DNA of 64,000 nucleotides from Sorghum bicolor (taxonomy: Eukaryota > Streptophyta > Magnoliopsida > Poales > Poaceae), in the NCBI RefSeq assembly GCF_000003195.3, contig NC_012876.2, positions 59,948,407 to 60,012,406 on the forward strand, read 5' to 3'. The notes under the pieces were generated by a model. It was not told where the DNA came from. It worked only from the letters and a program-made list of their open reading frames with translations, and searched no databases. Position numbers and translations under genes: made by a program. Below, one piece after another: positions 1 through 11,904 of this stretch (positions are counted from its first letter, which is position 1; each line of letters opens with the position of its first letter).

Positions 1-1326
1 TGTCAGGGACACTGTATGTCATTATGTGGTGCTCTGTTGGCTGCATTGCAACTGACAAGGATCCTTTTCTTCTGAAAGTAGTGATGCTGAACTCAACTAC
101 CAGTGTAGAACAAAAAGGGCTGGGACTATCAATATGGGATGGAATGATTGAACTCTAGCAAAGCATTCTGATGACGGTCAGATTAGCCGTATAATAAGTA
201 GAGCACTGTCAGTAATGATCATATATAATAACGAAATATAAGGTGGTCAAATGAGGCTAAAGCGGTGATGAGAGAGGGCTACTTGTTGGAGAAGGTACGT
301 TGGGGGAGAATGATGCACAAGCATATGCAGACATAGCATGTAAAAGCATGCTCAAGGGTCGGATTGGAAGGTTATTTAACTTGGGAGTTGCTATTGTAGC
401 CATGCTGCTTTAGCTCCTGTCCTCCCAATGTGCTGCCCTCCAGCGGCCACTTCACCGAGACGCCACGTTCTCTGATACTGATATTTTTCTCTTGCATTGT
501 CCCTTGCTTTACCTCCTCAATACAATCTTTTGTTTCTTTTTTAATCTTGATGCATCATTGTTCTCGACTCATCAATTTCCGAGGAGTTGATTCTGGTTAG
601 ATATTAGCACTCCGTCGTCCTGAAATATGGTTGTCAGTTGTCACAAAGAATTGAACTTCAGTCACTAGTCAATTGACATATGATCCAATATAATCCATAT
701 TCCAGTTTCAAACTTTCAGTCACTTGAGTTTACGAACCTTCAGTTCAGGGTACGCCCTAGCTATATATTTCGTCTGAAATGAACAACCAAGGCGCCTTGC
801 TTATTTCCGAGTCAATTAGACTCAATTGCGTTGCTTTATTATGTGCTCGTTCTCTAAAAGTTCCTTTGAAGTGTGATATCGATGCGTGTGCACCTGACCC
901 CTTGAGATTGATGAAGGGGCAGCGTGACCATTAGAAACTATTTTTAATACAAATCTAATATTATGCTTTATACTATATAAAATTTCATATGATGGCTAAT
1001 TGTTATATAAAGATATAACAAAATTTCAGTTTTGAAGTATGTGCATGTCTTGTACTCATTTAGGACAGCGACACGGTCTTCAAAACACAACTTTGACCTT
1101 TTATTTTTATAAAAATTTAGGAACAAACGATATATATATACTTTTATGAAAGTATTTTTCAAGATAAATCTATTCATATAATTTTCACATTTGCAAACTC
1201 AACAATTTAAAATTTATTAATGATTTATATTCCCAATGTTTGACTCAAACCTTGTCCAAAACGATTTCTAAATCCTATACGGAGAGAATATTGTGGAACG
1301 GAGGAAATACTCCACTATTGAATACT
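1..1326. other. Intergenic DNA, no gene seen
   Basis: AT-rich sequence without a convincing reading frame. The stretch from about 940 to 1320 is AT-rich and resembles decayed Stowaway-type MITE sequence (a TTTGACTCAAACCTTG-like stretch and CGGAGAGAATATTG followed by GGAGGAAATACT), but I could not pair its ends. Confidence 0.5.
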
Positions 1327-1675
1327 GAGCATCTCCAAGGGTTTTGCATTTGAGGTTTGTATTTGAGTAATTTGCCAAAAACTCCAAAAGAGGTATCCAA
1401 CAGTTGAAGCTTGTAATTTGGGCAACTTGGCAAATGAGGGAGCAAACTTGGCAAAAATGCCAAGCTGTGGACGGCTTTGCAAACCCGATCGCACGAGCGA
1501 AAGTCACACGCGAGGAAAGCGCACGCGCCTGGAGACCTCCTATTTTTATCCTTTGCCAAGTCCAAATACCAATTCCCTTGGAGATGTTCTATTTTTTATC
1601 CTTTGCATTTTGTTATGGGAGTTTGCAAACAACAACAAATGCCAAGTCAATTTGCCAAAGCCTTTGGAGATGGTT
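1327..1675. mobile_element. Short TIR element with GAGCATCTCCAA terminus
   Basis: The left end GAGCATCTCCAAGGGTTTTG is matched in inverted form by the right end TTTGGAGATGGTT. The interior repeats TTTGCCAA/TTGGCAAA many times in both orientations, as expected of transposase-binding subterminal repeats. It resembles the terminus of the gene-carrying elements at 11905-14795 but its interior differs, so it is a different subfamily. No coding capacity. I see no convincing target duplication (flanks TTGAATACT and ATATAATAT do not match). Superfamily undetermined; Mutator-like is possible. Confidence 0.6.
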
Positions 1676-1781
1676 ATATAATATGCATACAGAAGGAGTA
1701 GAAAGAGTAATAGGAAGACTAGCGGATTGACAGCACAAAAGTAACTACCTTGTGATCAAATCTAACTATACCTAGGTTCAA

Positions 1782-1998
1782 ACAGGGGCGGATCCAATGT
1801 GAGTGTTGTGGGGGCTCTGGCCCCCTAACCCCATTTGCTCATGGAGCCTCCCTAACCTCTAACCCCTGCACCCCTAATTTTGTAGCCATGGATGAAGAGG
1901 AGGAAAGAGAAATGGGGAGAAAGAAGATAAAGAGCTAGGAGAGGAAAGAAGAAGAAGGGAAGCCGAGCCCCCTTCCATAAGTCCTTGCATCCACCCCT
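1782..1998. mobile_element. Small hAT-type element, 8-bp target duplication
   Basis: The element runs from ACAGGGGCGGATCC to GCATCCACCCCT, an imperfect terminal inverted repeat (AGGGGYGGAT core). It is flanked by the exact 8-bp direct repeat AGGTTCAA (1774-1781 and 1999-2006), the target-duplication size of hAT elements. The interior is purine-rich and noncoding. Confidence 0.7.
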
Positions 1999-2006
1999 AG
2001 GTTCAA

Positions 2007-3276
2007 GTTATAGCTTTGGCATATGTGCTCATGTTTAGATATATGATGCAACCAGGTACATGAACAAAATAGTCGAATAAAGTGTTTGGTTTTATTTTAC
2101 TTAATAGTGTGCCGATCGAGTTGGGTGTTTCGTTCAACATGCTTCAGTCGTTTCCTTTTTTCAGTTTGGGGTGGTTTTTGATTTCCTTTCTTATTTTAGG
2201 GTTTTGACTAAGCTGAGTTTGTAATCCTCTCTTTTTCTCTTTCTTTGTTTAACAAAATCACGGCAAATCTTTTGCCACTCTTTCAGAAAAAAAAATAGTG
2301 GTGCCCGTAGGTGTGCAGAAAGTTTGAGAACCCAATATAGTTTATATAAGTCTGCCCATCTAGAAATCTTGGTCGTTCCTGCAGTGTGGCTGCTTTACAG
2401 TCAATGGTAATATTTGACCGGTCCAAGACTCAAATACGATCCATCGACCTCACTGTGTCGGCCATGATTTGATTGGTTAATAAGACTCCGTTTGGTACAG
2501 TTCAGCTTCAGCAATGAAGTTGGTTTTTAGAGAAAAAAAAGCTTTATGGATAACATTCTAAGTAAAGCTGAGCTGTTTTGAAAAAGTTGTTTCATAAAAT
2601 AGCTTCACCAGTAGCTTCATACATGAATGAAAGAAAAAATGAGAGAGAGAGAGAGCGCTAGGATAAGCTCTTTTTTCAGTTTTATCTCAACTTATATCTT
2701 CATGAGAAGGAGAAGAAAAAAAGCTTCACCAATAAAACTGTTTTGAAAAAGAGTGTTTGGCAAAAAAAAACATAAAGTTGTTGTAAACTGCTGAAACAAC
2801 AAAGAAAGATCGTGGCTCCCTTTCGTCGTCATATGTTGACAGACACACTTCATTTTTCGAGGTACCTTTGAGAGTTAGAGTATCTGCAACATTGATGTAG
2901 ATGCACGTATACGTATGGACACACTACGTACGCACGTGCAATCGTATATACGCAGTTACGCACGTGCGTGCAAGGAAGGAAGTTTCCTGGTCATTCGGCA
3001 TTCCATGATTAGACAGGAGGATCAACGCCTATTTTTGGACTGACAGTTGGCTGTACATTTGGTGGTTCATCGATCCAATACCTTGTGCTATGCTCATTTA
3101 ATGCAGTGCCGAAAAGATTTTAGGTAAAAATAATATTCGCTAATTTATCATGAAAAAAAATATTGTTAGCTTAGAGAAAAAATACGATTTATAACACAAG
3201 CGAACAAGCTTGAAGACCCTAAGGGATGGCTCATGGCTGACCTAGTTAAGTAACAGGAGGCGTGGGTGAAGATATA
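2007..3276. other. Intergenic DNA with a MITE-like segment
   Basis: No gene seen. At about 2485-2765 a segment opens with CTCCGTTTGGTACAG and closes with AAAAGAGTGTTTGGC, with repeated AGCTTCA/TGAAGCT motifs inside, like common grass MITEs, but the ends are too diverged to fix boundaries. A (GA)n run lies at about 2641-2655 and alternating ACGTA/TACGT sequence at 2900-2965. Confidence 0.45.
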
Positions 3277-3292
3277 TAAATATATATCTGGT

Positions 3293-3730
3293 CCATATAT
3301 ATCGTGTTCGATATGGAAACTACTGGGGGTAAGGTGGACAGGTCTGCCGATGCTATTCTTGAAGACTGTCAGAATGCTGCGGCGTTGGATACACTGTTCA
3401 AGCAGGAGATGGAAGTGCAAGTGGAGGATTTTGCAAGACATTTGGAGATTCACGCAAGCTCTCCACCTCAACTACAATGGAAGACGGGCGTGGCGATATC
3501 ATCATCAGAGTTGGTACCATCGGTTGCTCAGCCTTTGGATACAAATGTGCATTTAGCGTAGAACGAAGTTGTTCTTTGTGGGAGATGTAATGCTGCAAGT
3601 AGTTCTTTCGTGTCTCTGGATGGCCATAGGGCCTGAATTTATTGGCAATAAGCCAAAACTATGTTGTGAACCGAATTTGCTTTTTGAGATATAAAAGCAG
3701 GGGAAACTTTATGTAACAATTTTCAAAAAA
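3293..3730 (+). mobile_element. 5'-truncated retroinsertion with poly(A) and 16-bp TSD
   Basis: A 438-bp segment ends in a short A-tract (725-730 of the 3000s) and is flanked by identical 16-bp copies of TAAATATATATCTGGT (3277-3292 and 3731-3746). A long exact target duplication plus a 3' A-tail is the signature of LINE-driven target-primed insertion. The 5' two thirds are open for about 80 codons (3304-3561, no ATG start) with acidic, mixed composition, not recognised; the 3' part contains ATATAAAAGCAGGGGAAAC, which resembles plant LINE 3' ends. It could be the 3' end of a LINE or a retroposed host transcript fragment. Confidence 0.7.
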
Positions 3731-3746
3731 TAAATATATATCTGGT

Positions 3747-6168
3747 GCGATCACCGTGCAAAAAGTCATGCTTCATTATTTGGAGGGATACTTGCCTACT
3801 CAGTGAACAGGGCGTCGAGACTAATGGTAACTTGCTTTGTTGCTCGTGTGTTTTGGTGTGGTGGCGTGCTCTTCTTCATCCTTTGGGGCTCCAACAGGTC
3901 ACCACCGCCGACGATGGTTTCGTTCTCCTTGCCTAATAAATCATTTAGAAGGGGCTTTGTGTAGTTGTGTTTATTGGTTCATTGGATGAGTTACCACTGA
4001 TGCCTTGATGTCGACGCCACTGATGCCTTGATGTCGACGGAGATATCGTCTATCACTAAAAATATAATGTTGTTAAATCCTAAAATAAATCCATGAAAAA
4101 TACGAACACCCATAGCAAGTCGAGAACTTAAACCCGGATAGAAATGTTCCATCACAAAGAACTCAAGATCTATTGAATGTTGCGGAAGGAGCGCACTTTC
4201 AACCGCCAAGGTAGCCCTGCCTTGTCATTGTCAAGTGACCTGGTGCGGGTCAGGATCCAGCAATCATGCTGAGCAATATAGTTCAAACTCCGGCGAGCTT
4301 AACTGCTGTCCCTGCGTCTTCATTCAGACCCTTCCATTTCTCTTTGGTCGTCTTGCGTGGTCGCAAAACGATCATCCATTGATGTGGGCATGTGTAGCAC
4401 TGTCCCGTTTGTTTTTGGTTAAGCTCAGACTTACCTAGACCCAAACTTGATGAAAATGTGCTTTTGTTTGTTGCAAAAAAAAAAAAGAGAACAGTAGTAC
4501 ATTTTAGAGATTAACTATTTTGATTGGATTGAAGACTTCCTTGTTCCAGTGCAAGGCCCAATTTTGTTTCCTTAGAGCTGCATTTGCAGAGAAGTCCAGC
4601 AATTAATTGGGCCAAGAGAGGAGGCCGGCCTACTGGACCCTGCCGCGCAGAGCTGCAGCTGCTTATTCAAAATCAACTGGATCACAGGATGTACCATCTT
4701 ATCTTATGTTACTGATTATGATTTTGAGGACACAACAGAGATTCCTTGTTATTTTTTACAGGACGTTCTATGAAAAATATATATAAATCCTAGATCACAA
4801 TAATCAGAAACATTGGTATCCTTGTGGCCACCATCATCACCTCCATGAGTGCCATCCTTGCTCAACTTTGGTGTGGACAAATGGACATAACCTATCTCAA
4901 TCACAACACTTAGAGTAGAAGTTAGTCTAATAGTTATCTCAATTACCAAAACCAAATATATGGCTTTCAACTACACAATGTCTAATTGTAGTTACCAAAT
5001 AAACTCCAACTATCTTCCCCTCTATCTCCTCCAAACCTCTTTTTCCCCCTCTATGTTGTCTTGGTATCTATGATATCCGTTTCAATAGATTTTATTTAGT
5101 TGTTTATGCAGACCATAGTTTCTTGCATCAAAGCTTGGCCCTATTTGTTTCATCTTTTATCTAGCTTCCGCCAACAAAAAAGCCAGAAATTGAAACAACC
5201 AACCCAATTGTTGACCTAGCCTTTTAAAAGTACAAAGTATTTATATTTTCTAAAACCATTCAAAACTGAAAATGATCATGTTGGATTGCATTTATATTTT
5301 CTAAAACCATTCAAAACTGAAACTGAAACTGAAAACCATTCTAAAACCATGTTTTCAGCTTTTAAATCATTCAAAGCATTTATGTTGGATTGCATTTATA
5401 TTTTTAGTTTAATATCATTTTCAGCTTCTAAAGGAATGATCTAAAAGATGAAAATCTTGTTTTGAATGGTTTGAGAAACAACAATATGAATACAATAATG
5501 CACTGAAGGAGTCATTTTCTACACATCTATTTAGTGGTTTCTGGTGTCATGGTAGTTATAGATAGCCATGCAGCCTGCGCCCCGATAGCCCGGCCCAAAG
5601 CACTTTTTTTTTGCCTGACTCAAAGCTACTCGGCCCAAGCATAGCATGGCCTGGTGTAATATGGGTCTAAGCCGCTCTTAATGCAGTTGGGTAGCACAAC
5701 ACGGGCTGCTAAAATACTCTAAGACCGACGTGGCCCGCTAAAATACTTCTCCCCTCCTCGATTCCTGCTAGGCGCGGGTTCTCTTCTTCCCCGGCCCCAA
5801 CCGTGAGACCAGGGTCGCATCTTGGCCTTGATTAGCGTCATCTCCTCTCCTTCTTCATCCCACCAGGCACCGACTCCTCTATGCTCTTTCCCAGTTCTAT
5901 CGGTCGCCGCACCACCACCTGGTAAACGGGCCTAAAAGGCTAACATAACCTGCAGAGTAGGTTGTGCTTATCGGGTTGGCAGCTTGGCAAGCCCCCCCTA
6001 AAAATAGCCCACAATGTCATGCTTGGGCTGTTGCTTAGGCCCGTGGCCCTATTGCCTGGCCTTCCTCCAGCGCCATGCATTGGCCGAGTACATGGTGTGC
6101 GGAAAAAAGTGGGTATGGGACTCGCGTAAGCGGTACCGTACGTGGTTATTCAATGAACCCACGACATG
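3747..6168. other. Intergenic DNA, decayed repeats
   Basis: No supported gene. A perfect 23-bp tandem duplication lies at 3995-4040. A 12-A tract at about 4477-4488, preceded by CTTTTGTTTGTTGC, looks like the 3' end of another old retroinsertion, but no target duplication was found. At 5238-5330 a segment of about 34 bp (TTTATATTTTCTAAAACCAT core) is directly repeated in AT-rich DNA. At 5570-6060 the DNA turns GC-rich with many GGCCC/GGGCC motifs and short breaks, resembling a degraded grass DNA transposon. Confidence 0.45.
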
Positions 6169-6171
6169 TAA

Positions 6172-6381
6172 GGGGGTGTTTGGTTTGGGGGTTAAAGTTT
6201 AACAGATAGGTTAGCATTTTCGTCTTATTTGGTAATTAGTGTCTAATCATGGACTAATTAGCCTTAAAAAATTTGTCTCGCAAATTACTCTCTAGCTATG
6301 TTTTTAGTTTTATAAATAGTCTATATTTAGTACTTTATACATGTGTATAAATATTTGATGCTTGACTAACAAAACAGAGCC
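6172..6381. mobile_element. Tourist-like MITE (GTGTTTGGTTT family)
   Basis: 210 bp flanked by TAA at both sides (6169-6171, 6382-6384). It opens with GGGGGTGTTTGGTTT and closes with AACAAAACAGAGCC, and carries internal TCTAATCATGGACTAATTAG, shared with the copies at 31660-31877 and (reversed) 61297-61525. No coding capacity. Confidence 0.7.
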
Positions 6382-7146
6382 TAAATCTTCAGTTGCGAGA
6401 CTGCCGAGCTAATTTTTCCAAGACTGCCACACGTCGTCATCTGTGTGTGCAGCGCCCAGTGCCGCGTATGGGAATCCCGTACATATTTTTTCCCTGTCGT
6501 GCCATACTGGGTGCCCGAATGGGCCATCTATAATATAACCATGTAATACACTGTGGGTTAATTAGCTTTAGGTCACACTTTAATTTGTGGAGGTACCTAA
6601 CCAACTACGGTACGGTTAGATTGACACTGCACGCTGCGAGTAGGTAGCCTCGCTTGCATGCCTAACATCAATATAATGCTTGATCCACGTATATCTTGTA
6701 TCTGAAAACAGCTGACACGTCTCCATGAACTGTGAGCCCTTAGACCTGCATGCAAATTTACCTAGCTGTGAAACGCGTGTCACCAACAGGATATGGACCG
6801 CAGGACAATGCGTGCCTCCAATTTTACATGACAGCGACGTAACACAAACGTAATTACTCGTTTTTTAAGAGCCAGGTGTCCGATCCTTTGCCTTCCGCCT
6901 CTGATCTTTTGATCCAATCCAACAAGTAGACAATACTATTTTATATATTGGCTGCTGCCTGCTGGTGGACGCGGAAATGCGCAGGAGCCAGCGCGTACCC
7001 CAGCGCGTACCTAGTAAATAATAATATACAACCACAATGGTATATTTTAGGTATGACATTGCAAACCACACACAGTAAGTGACCGGGTGGTAATGGTAAA
7101 AAAAAAAACACGTACACGCGTCCAACGACAGTTTGGCCGGCCTGGC

Positions 7147-7153
7147 TATAAAT
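7147..7153 (+). promoter_or_regulatory. TATA box of the Pro/Lys-rich protein gene
   Basis: TATAAAT within GGCTATAAATTT, 167 bases before the start codon, with the likely transcription start 30-40 bases downstream. The related gene at 22962 has the same TATAAAT in a similar position (113 bases before its ATG). Confidence 0.65.
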
Positions 7154-7319
7154 TTCCTTGCCCTTGCCAGCCATTTGTGCTCACACACAGATCCAGCAGC
7201 ATGCAGTGAAACACATTATAATCATATACTCCATAGCTACAAACCTACAAGGAGGACTCGATCGATCATCGTTCGACAGAGTGAGCTAGCTAGCTAGCAT
7301 ACTGCTATAGCTAGCTAGG

Positions 7320-7703
7320 ATGAGGATGCGGTGCACACTGGCGGTATGGCTGTATCTTGTCGTCATGGCTGCGGCGGCGGCCGCCGGCGACGACAAGCCA
7401 GAGCCGAGGCCAGTGATCACTCCAAAGCCAAAGCCAAAGCCAAAGCCACAGCCACAGCCACAGCCTGACCAGCCGAAACCAACGCCTGATCAGCCCTACA
7501 AACCCAAACCACAGCCAGAGCCAGGGCACCCGAAGCCCACACCTCAGCCCAACCCAACTCCAGAACCCACTAAACCAAAGCCCATGCCGCAGCCCGAGCC
7601 GAAACCGAAGCCACAACCGCAGCCCAAGCCGGAGCCTCAGCCGGGCCCGGGCAAACCCAAGCCGAAGCCCCCAGCATACTCGCCGGGCACGCCCGGTCCT
7701 TGA
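7320..7703 (+). CDS. Secreted Pro/Lys/Gln-rich repeat protein (short copy)
   Basis: The 127-residue intronless protein begins with a signal peptide (about residues 1-23: MRMR, a hydrophobic stretch, then an alanine run), and the mature part starts near DDKPEP. Everything after that is degenerate Pro-X repeats: [37 protein letters not shown]. It has no cysteine pattern and no globular domain, so a cell-wall or extracellular-matrix role similar to proline-rich and extensin-like proteins is the natural inference; function is not shown. No Ser-Pro(4) extensin motif and no YK/VYK PRP motif are present, so it is not a classical member. The 3' end carries AATAAA at 8080-8085. Its longer relative lies at 22962-23639 on the same strand. 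Confidence 0.8.
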   Translation: MRMRCTLAVWLYLVVMAAAAAAGDDKPEPRPVITPKPKPKPKPQPQPQPDQPKPTPDQPYKPKPQPEPGHPKPTPQPNPTPEPTKPKPMPQPEPKPKPQPQPKPEPQPGPGKPKPKPPAYSPGTPGP

Positions 7704-8079
7704 TGGTGGGTGTTGTATATATAAAAAAGCAAGCTGAAAGAGCTTATAGTATAAATAAGCGGCTGGTGGCATGCTGGTTTATTTCTAGCCTGTCCGCTTG
7801 TCTGAAAAGGTCGGCTTTGCTCGGCTAACTGCTGCGGTTTGTGTTATGTGTTTGTTGTTAACTATGCACACGTGCGCGTGCTCGTGCGTTGCGTGCGTCA
7901 TGACACTACTGCATGCGCACGTAGTGTATCAGTGCATGTCATGTTCCATCACACTACTGTGTAGTACGTGTGAAGAGTGTATGTGTGAGTTGTTTGCTTC
8001 TTGTGCCTCTACTTATATACTATCTAAAGGCCACTGCTTGTTGTACGTGTTGTGCGGTCGGATTACCTCTGTATCCATG

Positions 8080-8085
8080 AATAAA
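8080..8085 (+). terminator. Putative polyadenylation signal
   Basis: AATAAA inside CCATGAATAAAAAG, about 375 bases after the stop codon at 7703. The related gene has the very similar CAATGAATAAAAG at 23877-23888, which supports this as the authentic 3' end of both. Confidence 0.5.
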
Positions 8086-9213
8086 AAGAGAGTACGTGTG
8101 CATGTATGATTATTGTGCGTGTTGGCTTAATGACGATCATGGTGTTTGGTTTGGAGAGTGGTCGTCACATCCAGAATCGATCGTTTGGTTTAATGACTAT
8201 AGGGTATACCCGGTATGCACTGGCATACCTGCAGTTCAGCCAAATACAATACATGTATACATCCAATGATCTCTTAAAATATAATATAAAACTGCTAATT
8301 TGATGAATCACTCGGATTTCTGCTGCTTGCCTCACGCACCCGCCTCCTGCGGCGGCGCGCCGTGATGAGCCTTCGGTAACCCTCGCCGCACGCATCTGAA
8401 TCCTCGATGGGCTCCTATATTTTTAACTTTTGAATCATTTATGATATTGTCAGTAATAGAATTTTTCAACTTAATCTTCAAATTTAACACTTATCATGTT
8501 ATTTAGTGCAAAAGTTATATTGCAAATTTTATGATTGTGTTACCGAATTGGTAAATGGTTTTACCGAACTATATATATGAAAATTTTTAGATGACATACC
8601 CTAAGACAAAATCTTAGATCCGCCACTAACGGTTTCACGAGAAATGATTTAGGGCACATGTGTTTGGTTCTCAGCCACCACTTGCCACGGCTATAAGACC
8701 TAAAGGCTACACACTTTTGGCTACAACTGTTTGGTTCCTAATTTATTTTAGGCCGTCATAGCTTTTCAAGTCTACAGCTTTTGCCATAGGTGTGGCGTCC
8801 AAATCGTTCGCCATAGGTGCGGCACCTCTGCAGCCAAAGCGTGGCACACCGTGGCCAGCAACCAAATACATCAGTCTTGGTTTGAAGGTTTAGCTCTCTG
8901 ATGGGATGAGCTAGGAACATCAAACGTATGAGTTGTACTCATGACACAAATCAAATTTAATGACCTAGTTATAGACTTGATCGTCATTCATCATCCCGCA
9001 TGAGCCCGGTTTTACCGTGACGCAAACGTAACAAACATGTAGATGCAATATATCTTGATAGATTAACCTGGATGATCTAAATAACTAATAATCCAAGCTG
9101 GTAAGTACTGAAATCCGCTGTGATAATGACATTTTCAAGTGGCCAATTATTTTTCTAACTAGTTTTTTTTATATCTTCAAACCTTTTTTTTACTGCTCGC
9201 TTTCTTCAGCCAA
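8086..9213. other. Intergenic DNA with MITE remnants
   Basis: No gene seen. A segment from about 8651 to 8870 has inverted ends built on TGTRTTTGGTT and GCCAC, a likely MITE whose boundaries I cannot fix. At 8619-8632 the sequence AGATCCGCCACTAA looks like one end of a hAT-type element whose other end I cannot find. Confidence 0.45.
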
Positions 9214-9456
9214 GGCCTTGTTTAGTTCCCAAAAAATTTTGCAAAATTTTTCAGATTCCCCATCACATCGAATCTTTAGACACATGCATGAAGTAATAAA
9301 TATAGACAAAAATAAAAACTAATTGTATAGTTTGGTCGAAATTGACGAGACGAATCTTTTGAGGCTAGTTAGTCTATGATTGGATAATATTTATCAAATA
9401 CAAACGAAAAAGCTACAGTGTCGATTTTGCAAAATATTTTGGAACTAAACAAGGCG
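9214..9456. mobile_element. Tourist-like MITE, GGCCTTGTTTAG family, copy 1
   Basis: Ends GGCCTTGTTTAGTTCCC and GGAACTAAACAAGGCG are inverted repeats; flanks are CAA on both sides (9211-9213, 9457-9459). The interior has the family signature TCACATCGAATCTTTAGACA and GACGAGACGAATCTTTTGAG. Noncoding. Confidence 0.8.
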
Positions 9457-9827
9457 CAAACGTTTTATCGCAGAAAATCCAGGTTGAGAAGAGTGTCTAG
9501 CCAGATTGCTGCCACTTTATGCAGCGCGTCGCAGACGACGATGGGCAAGTGGGCAAACTTTTCCACCTCTATTGTTACCTGTAGACAAAACTGATGAAGA
9601 TAACTAATTCATTTCTGTGTTGTCTACAGTTCTACATTACAGTACGTATATCTGGGTGTAATAATGTAATTTGGTTGTGCAACAATAGTATGTTATACTC
9701 CCTTTGTCCAAAACAAATTAATTTCTGGAGTTGTCCTAATTTTTTTTTAGATTTAACTAAATCTATAAAAAACCATCAATATTTATGACATCAATTTTAC
9801 CACTAGACACATTATAAATATATTTCT

Positions 9828-10682
9828 AAAAGCATTTGCTATCCTTGTTTGTTTTGACAAAATATGAAAAATCATGGTCCAATAGTTTGGTAACTGGCTT
9901 GGCATAATCTGAGGAGTTGGCATTTTCTGGCTGAATACGCGCATATTTGCGCGCAGAACTGCGCTTGCTATCACGTGTAGAGTCGCCGCCGGCTCATCTC
10001 CCCCGCTTGCCGGGAATCTTCACCTGTCTAGCGATCCGATCAACGCACGCATGCCATGATGAGCAGATGAAAGTGGCGCTGGCCTCCATCCCATCCCATC
10101 ACTCCCATTAGATCAGCACTTAATTTGTTCAGAGGACATGCATGGACTGTGTCCAGCTAGGTATAGAAGCTAGGCTTGTTCTTTTCTTTTGCAGTCATGA
10201 AGCTAGTATTGTGAAATTTTGTCTTCTTTTTCAGCAACCTAGTATTTTTGTTTTGTTTATTACAACAACCTAGTATTTCTTTTCAGTTCTTGTGAATTGT
10301 ATTTTTTGTAATATTTTTTGCAGAGCTATGGATCTATACCTGGAGGCGTATCCCTTGATGGAGGCTGAAACTGAATCAAGAAGATATACCTGGAGGCGTA
10401 TCCCTTCACGATCGCAAGGAGAGACCCCGGCGGCTCAGACCTTCACACAATCACGTGAGCAAGACGTGCGGCCATTCAAAGAGTCCGCACGGCGCGCCGT
10501 CAGATGAGACGACGATGAAAATTAGTTGATCTGGTTTGGAAGTGGGCCTAGTTTTTTAATTTTATGAAACTTAAATAACAAACTATTGGAAATACAATCT
10601 TTTTGCATTTGCCATATGGTTTAAGCACTTGCCAAATCACAAGATTTGCCAAGTAAGATTTGACAAATTCTTGGAGATGCTC
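9828..10682. mobile_element. Relative of the gene-carrying TIR elements (left end lost)
   Basis: The right end closes with AAATTCTTGGAGATGCTC, the inverse of GAGCATCTCCAAG. The right subterminal zone (about 10515-10682) matches the outer zones of the 11905-14795 pair. The left zone (9828-9980) matches their inner zones, including CGCGCATATTTGCGCGC followed by CTTGCTATCACG. The outermost left repeat is missing: the sequence runs straight in from a Stowaway-like fragment at about 9697-9815. Between the two zones lies about 500 bp of unrelated DNA without a recognised gene, carrying an exact 22-bp direct repeat at 10334-10355 and 10384-10405. Confidence 0.65.
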
Positions 10683-10709
10683 TTACAGCCTTATAGGCCA
10701 GTACAGTTA

Positions 10710-10952
10710 CGCCTTGTTTAGTTCCCAAAAAATTTTGCAAAATTTTTCAGATTCCCCGTCACATCGAATCTTTAGACGTATACATGGAGTATTAAATATA
10801 GACGAAAATAAAAACAAATTGCATAGTTTGATCGAAATTGACGAGACGAATCTTTTGAGCCTAGTTAGTCCATGATTGGACAATATTTGACAAATACAAA
10901 CGAAAATGCTACATTGTCGGTTTCCCAAATTTTTTTTGAACTAAACAAGGCC
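10710..10952. mobile_element. Tourist-like MITE, GGCCTTGTTTAG family, copy 2
   Basis: Begins CGCCTTGTTTAGTTCCC and ends GAACTAAACAAGGCC; TTA target duplication on both sides (10707-10709, 10953-10955), the usual PIF/Harbinger target. Very similar to the copy at 9214-9456. Confidence 0.85.
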
Positions 10953-10955
10953 TTA

Positions 10956-11904
10956 ACTAGCACTAGACGCCTGATCAATTTGCAGACTTCAGCGATCGAG
11001 ATGTTTTTGGGATTGTGAGCGTCCTGCGACTGTTAAATAAGTGGATAACGTAACGCCAATTTGGTAATGCGTGTTTTCAGCACAATAGATGGGCCCATTT
11101 GTATTATGGGCCTATTTTCCTGGTTTCACCCTTTGTTCGGCGAGTCTGAAGATATATGGGCCCTGTTTTAAAAAGAATAGATGGCTTTCTATGAAGCGAG
11201 TCTGCAAGATATATGGGCCCTGTTTTAAAAAGAATAGATGGCTTTCTATGATATGATTAGGGCGGGTGCAAATATAATAGTTGAATCCATTTGACAAGAT
11301 GGTGAGTTTTCTATAAAGAAAGAATCCACAAAATGGACAAGAAGATAAAGTAGATACTTTATACATTTCAAATTATATAAGTTTATATACCTTAGTGTAA
11401 AGTTAGATTTATCTAATTTTGACCACTAAAAAATACACTAAAATTTATAAGTTTAAATAAATACAGTATCAAAATAAGGAGAATTGAACGAAGTGAATAC
11501 AGTACATATTGATGAACTTTTGTATAAATTTACTCAAAGTTAGAGAAATTTTGACTTAGAACAAAGCTATAATAAACCATAATAGAACGGACAAGATACT
11601 TGAAGTTAAGACTTGGACACCCGTTAGTTTTTATGAACAGCTAGCATAGAACCATCGAACCATGGGTAATTGGGTCCTAGTAGCGATTAAATGTAACGAT
11701 GCATTGATCTTGTATTACTGTTGTAGCTCAAAGATCAAGTTATTTTCAAAGATGTTTGAATTGGATGAAAATTGATGGTTTTTAATGGCACCGGAGCTTA
11801 GGCCATGTGTTGTGAAAAAGACAGGAAACTGTGCAATGAGCCTAACTTCTGATGGTCACCTGAGTTATACCATTGGAGCTTAGGTAATAGTAGTGTTACA
11901 CAGT
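10956..11904. other. Intergenic DNA with a short tandem duplication
   Basis: No gene. At about 11139-11252 a segment of about 60 bp (with AAGATATATGGGCCCTGTTT and AAAAAGAATAGATGGCTTTC) is present twice in tandem. The AT-rich zone 11345-11600 resembles decayed Stowaway MITE sequence. Confidence 0.5.

Noticed and set aside
3304..3561. A short host gene
   Set aside because: No ATG start; the frame lies wholly within a retroinsertion bounded by a 16-bp duplication.
5570..6060. GC-rich island of a gene
   Set aside because: Frames are short and the text is dominated by GGCCC/GGGCC motifs; it looks like a degraded element.
8200..8640. A complete hAT-type element
   Set aside because: Only one plausible end (GATCCGCCACTAA) is seen; no matching left end or 8-bp duplication could be found.
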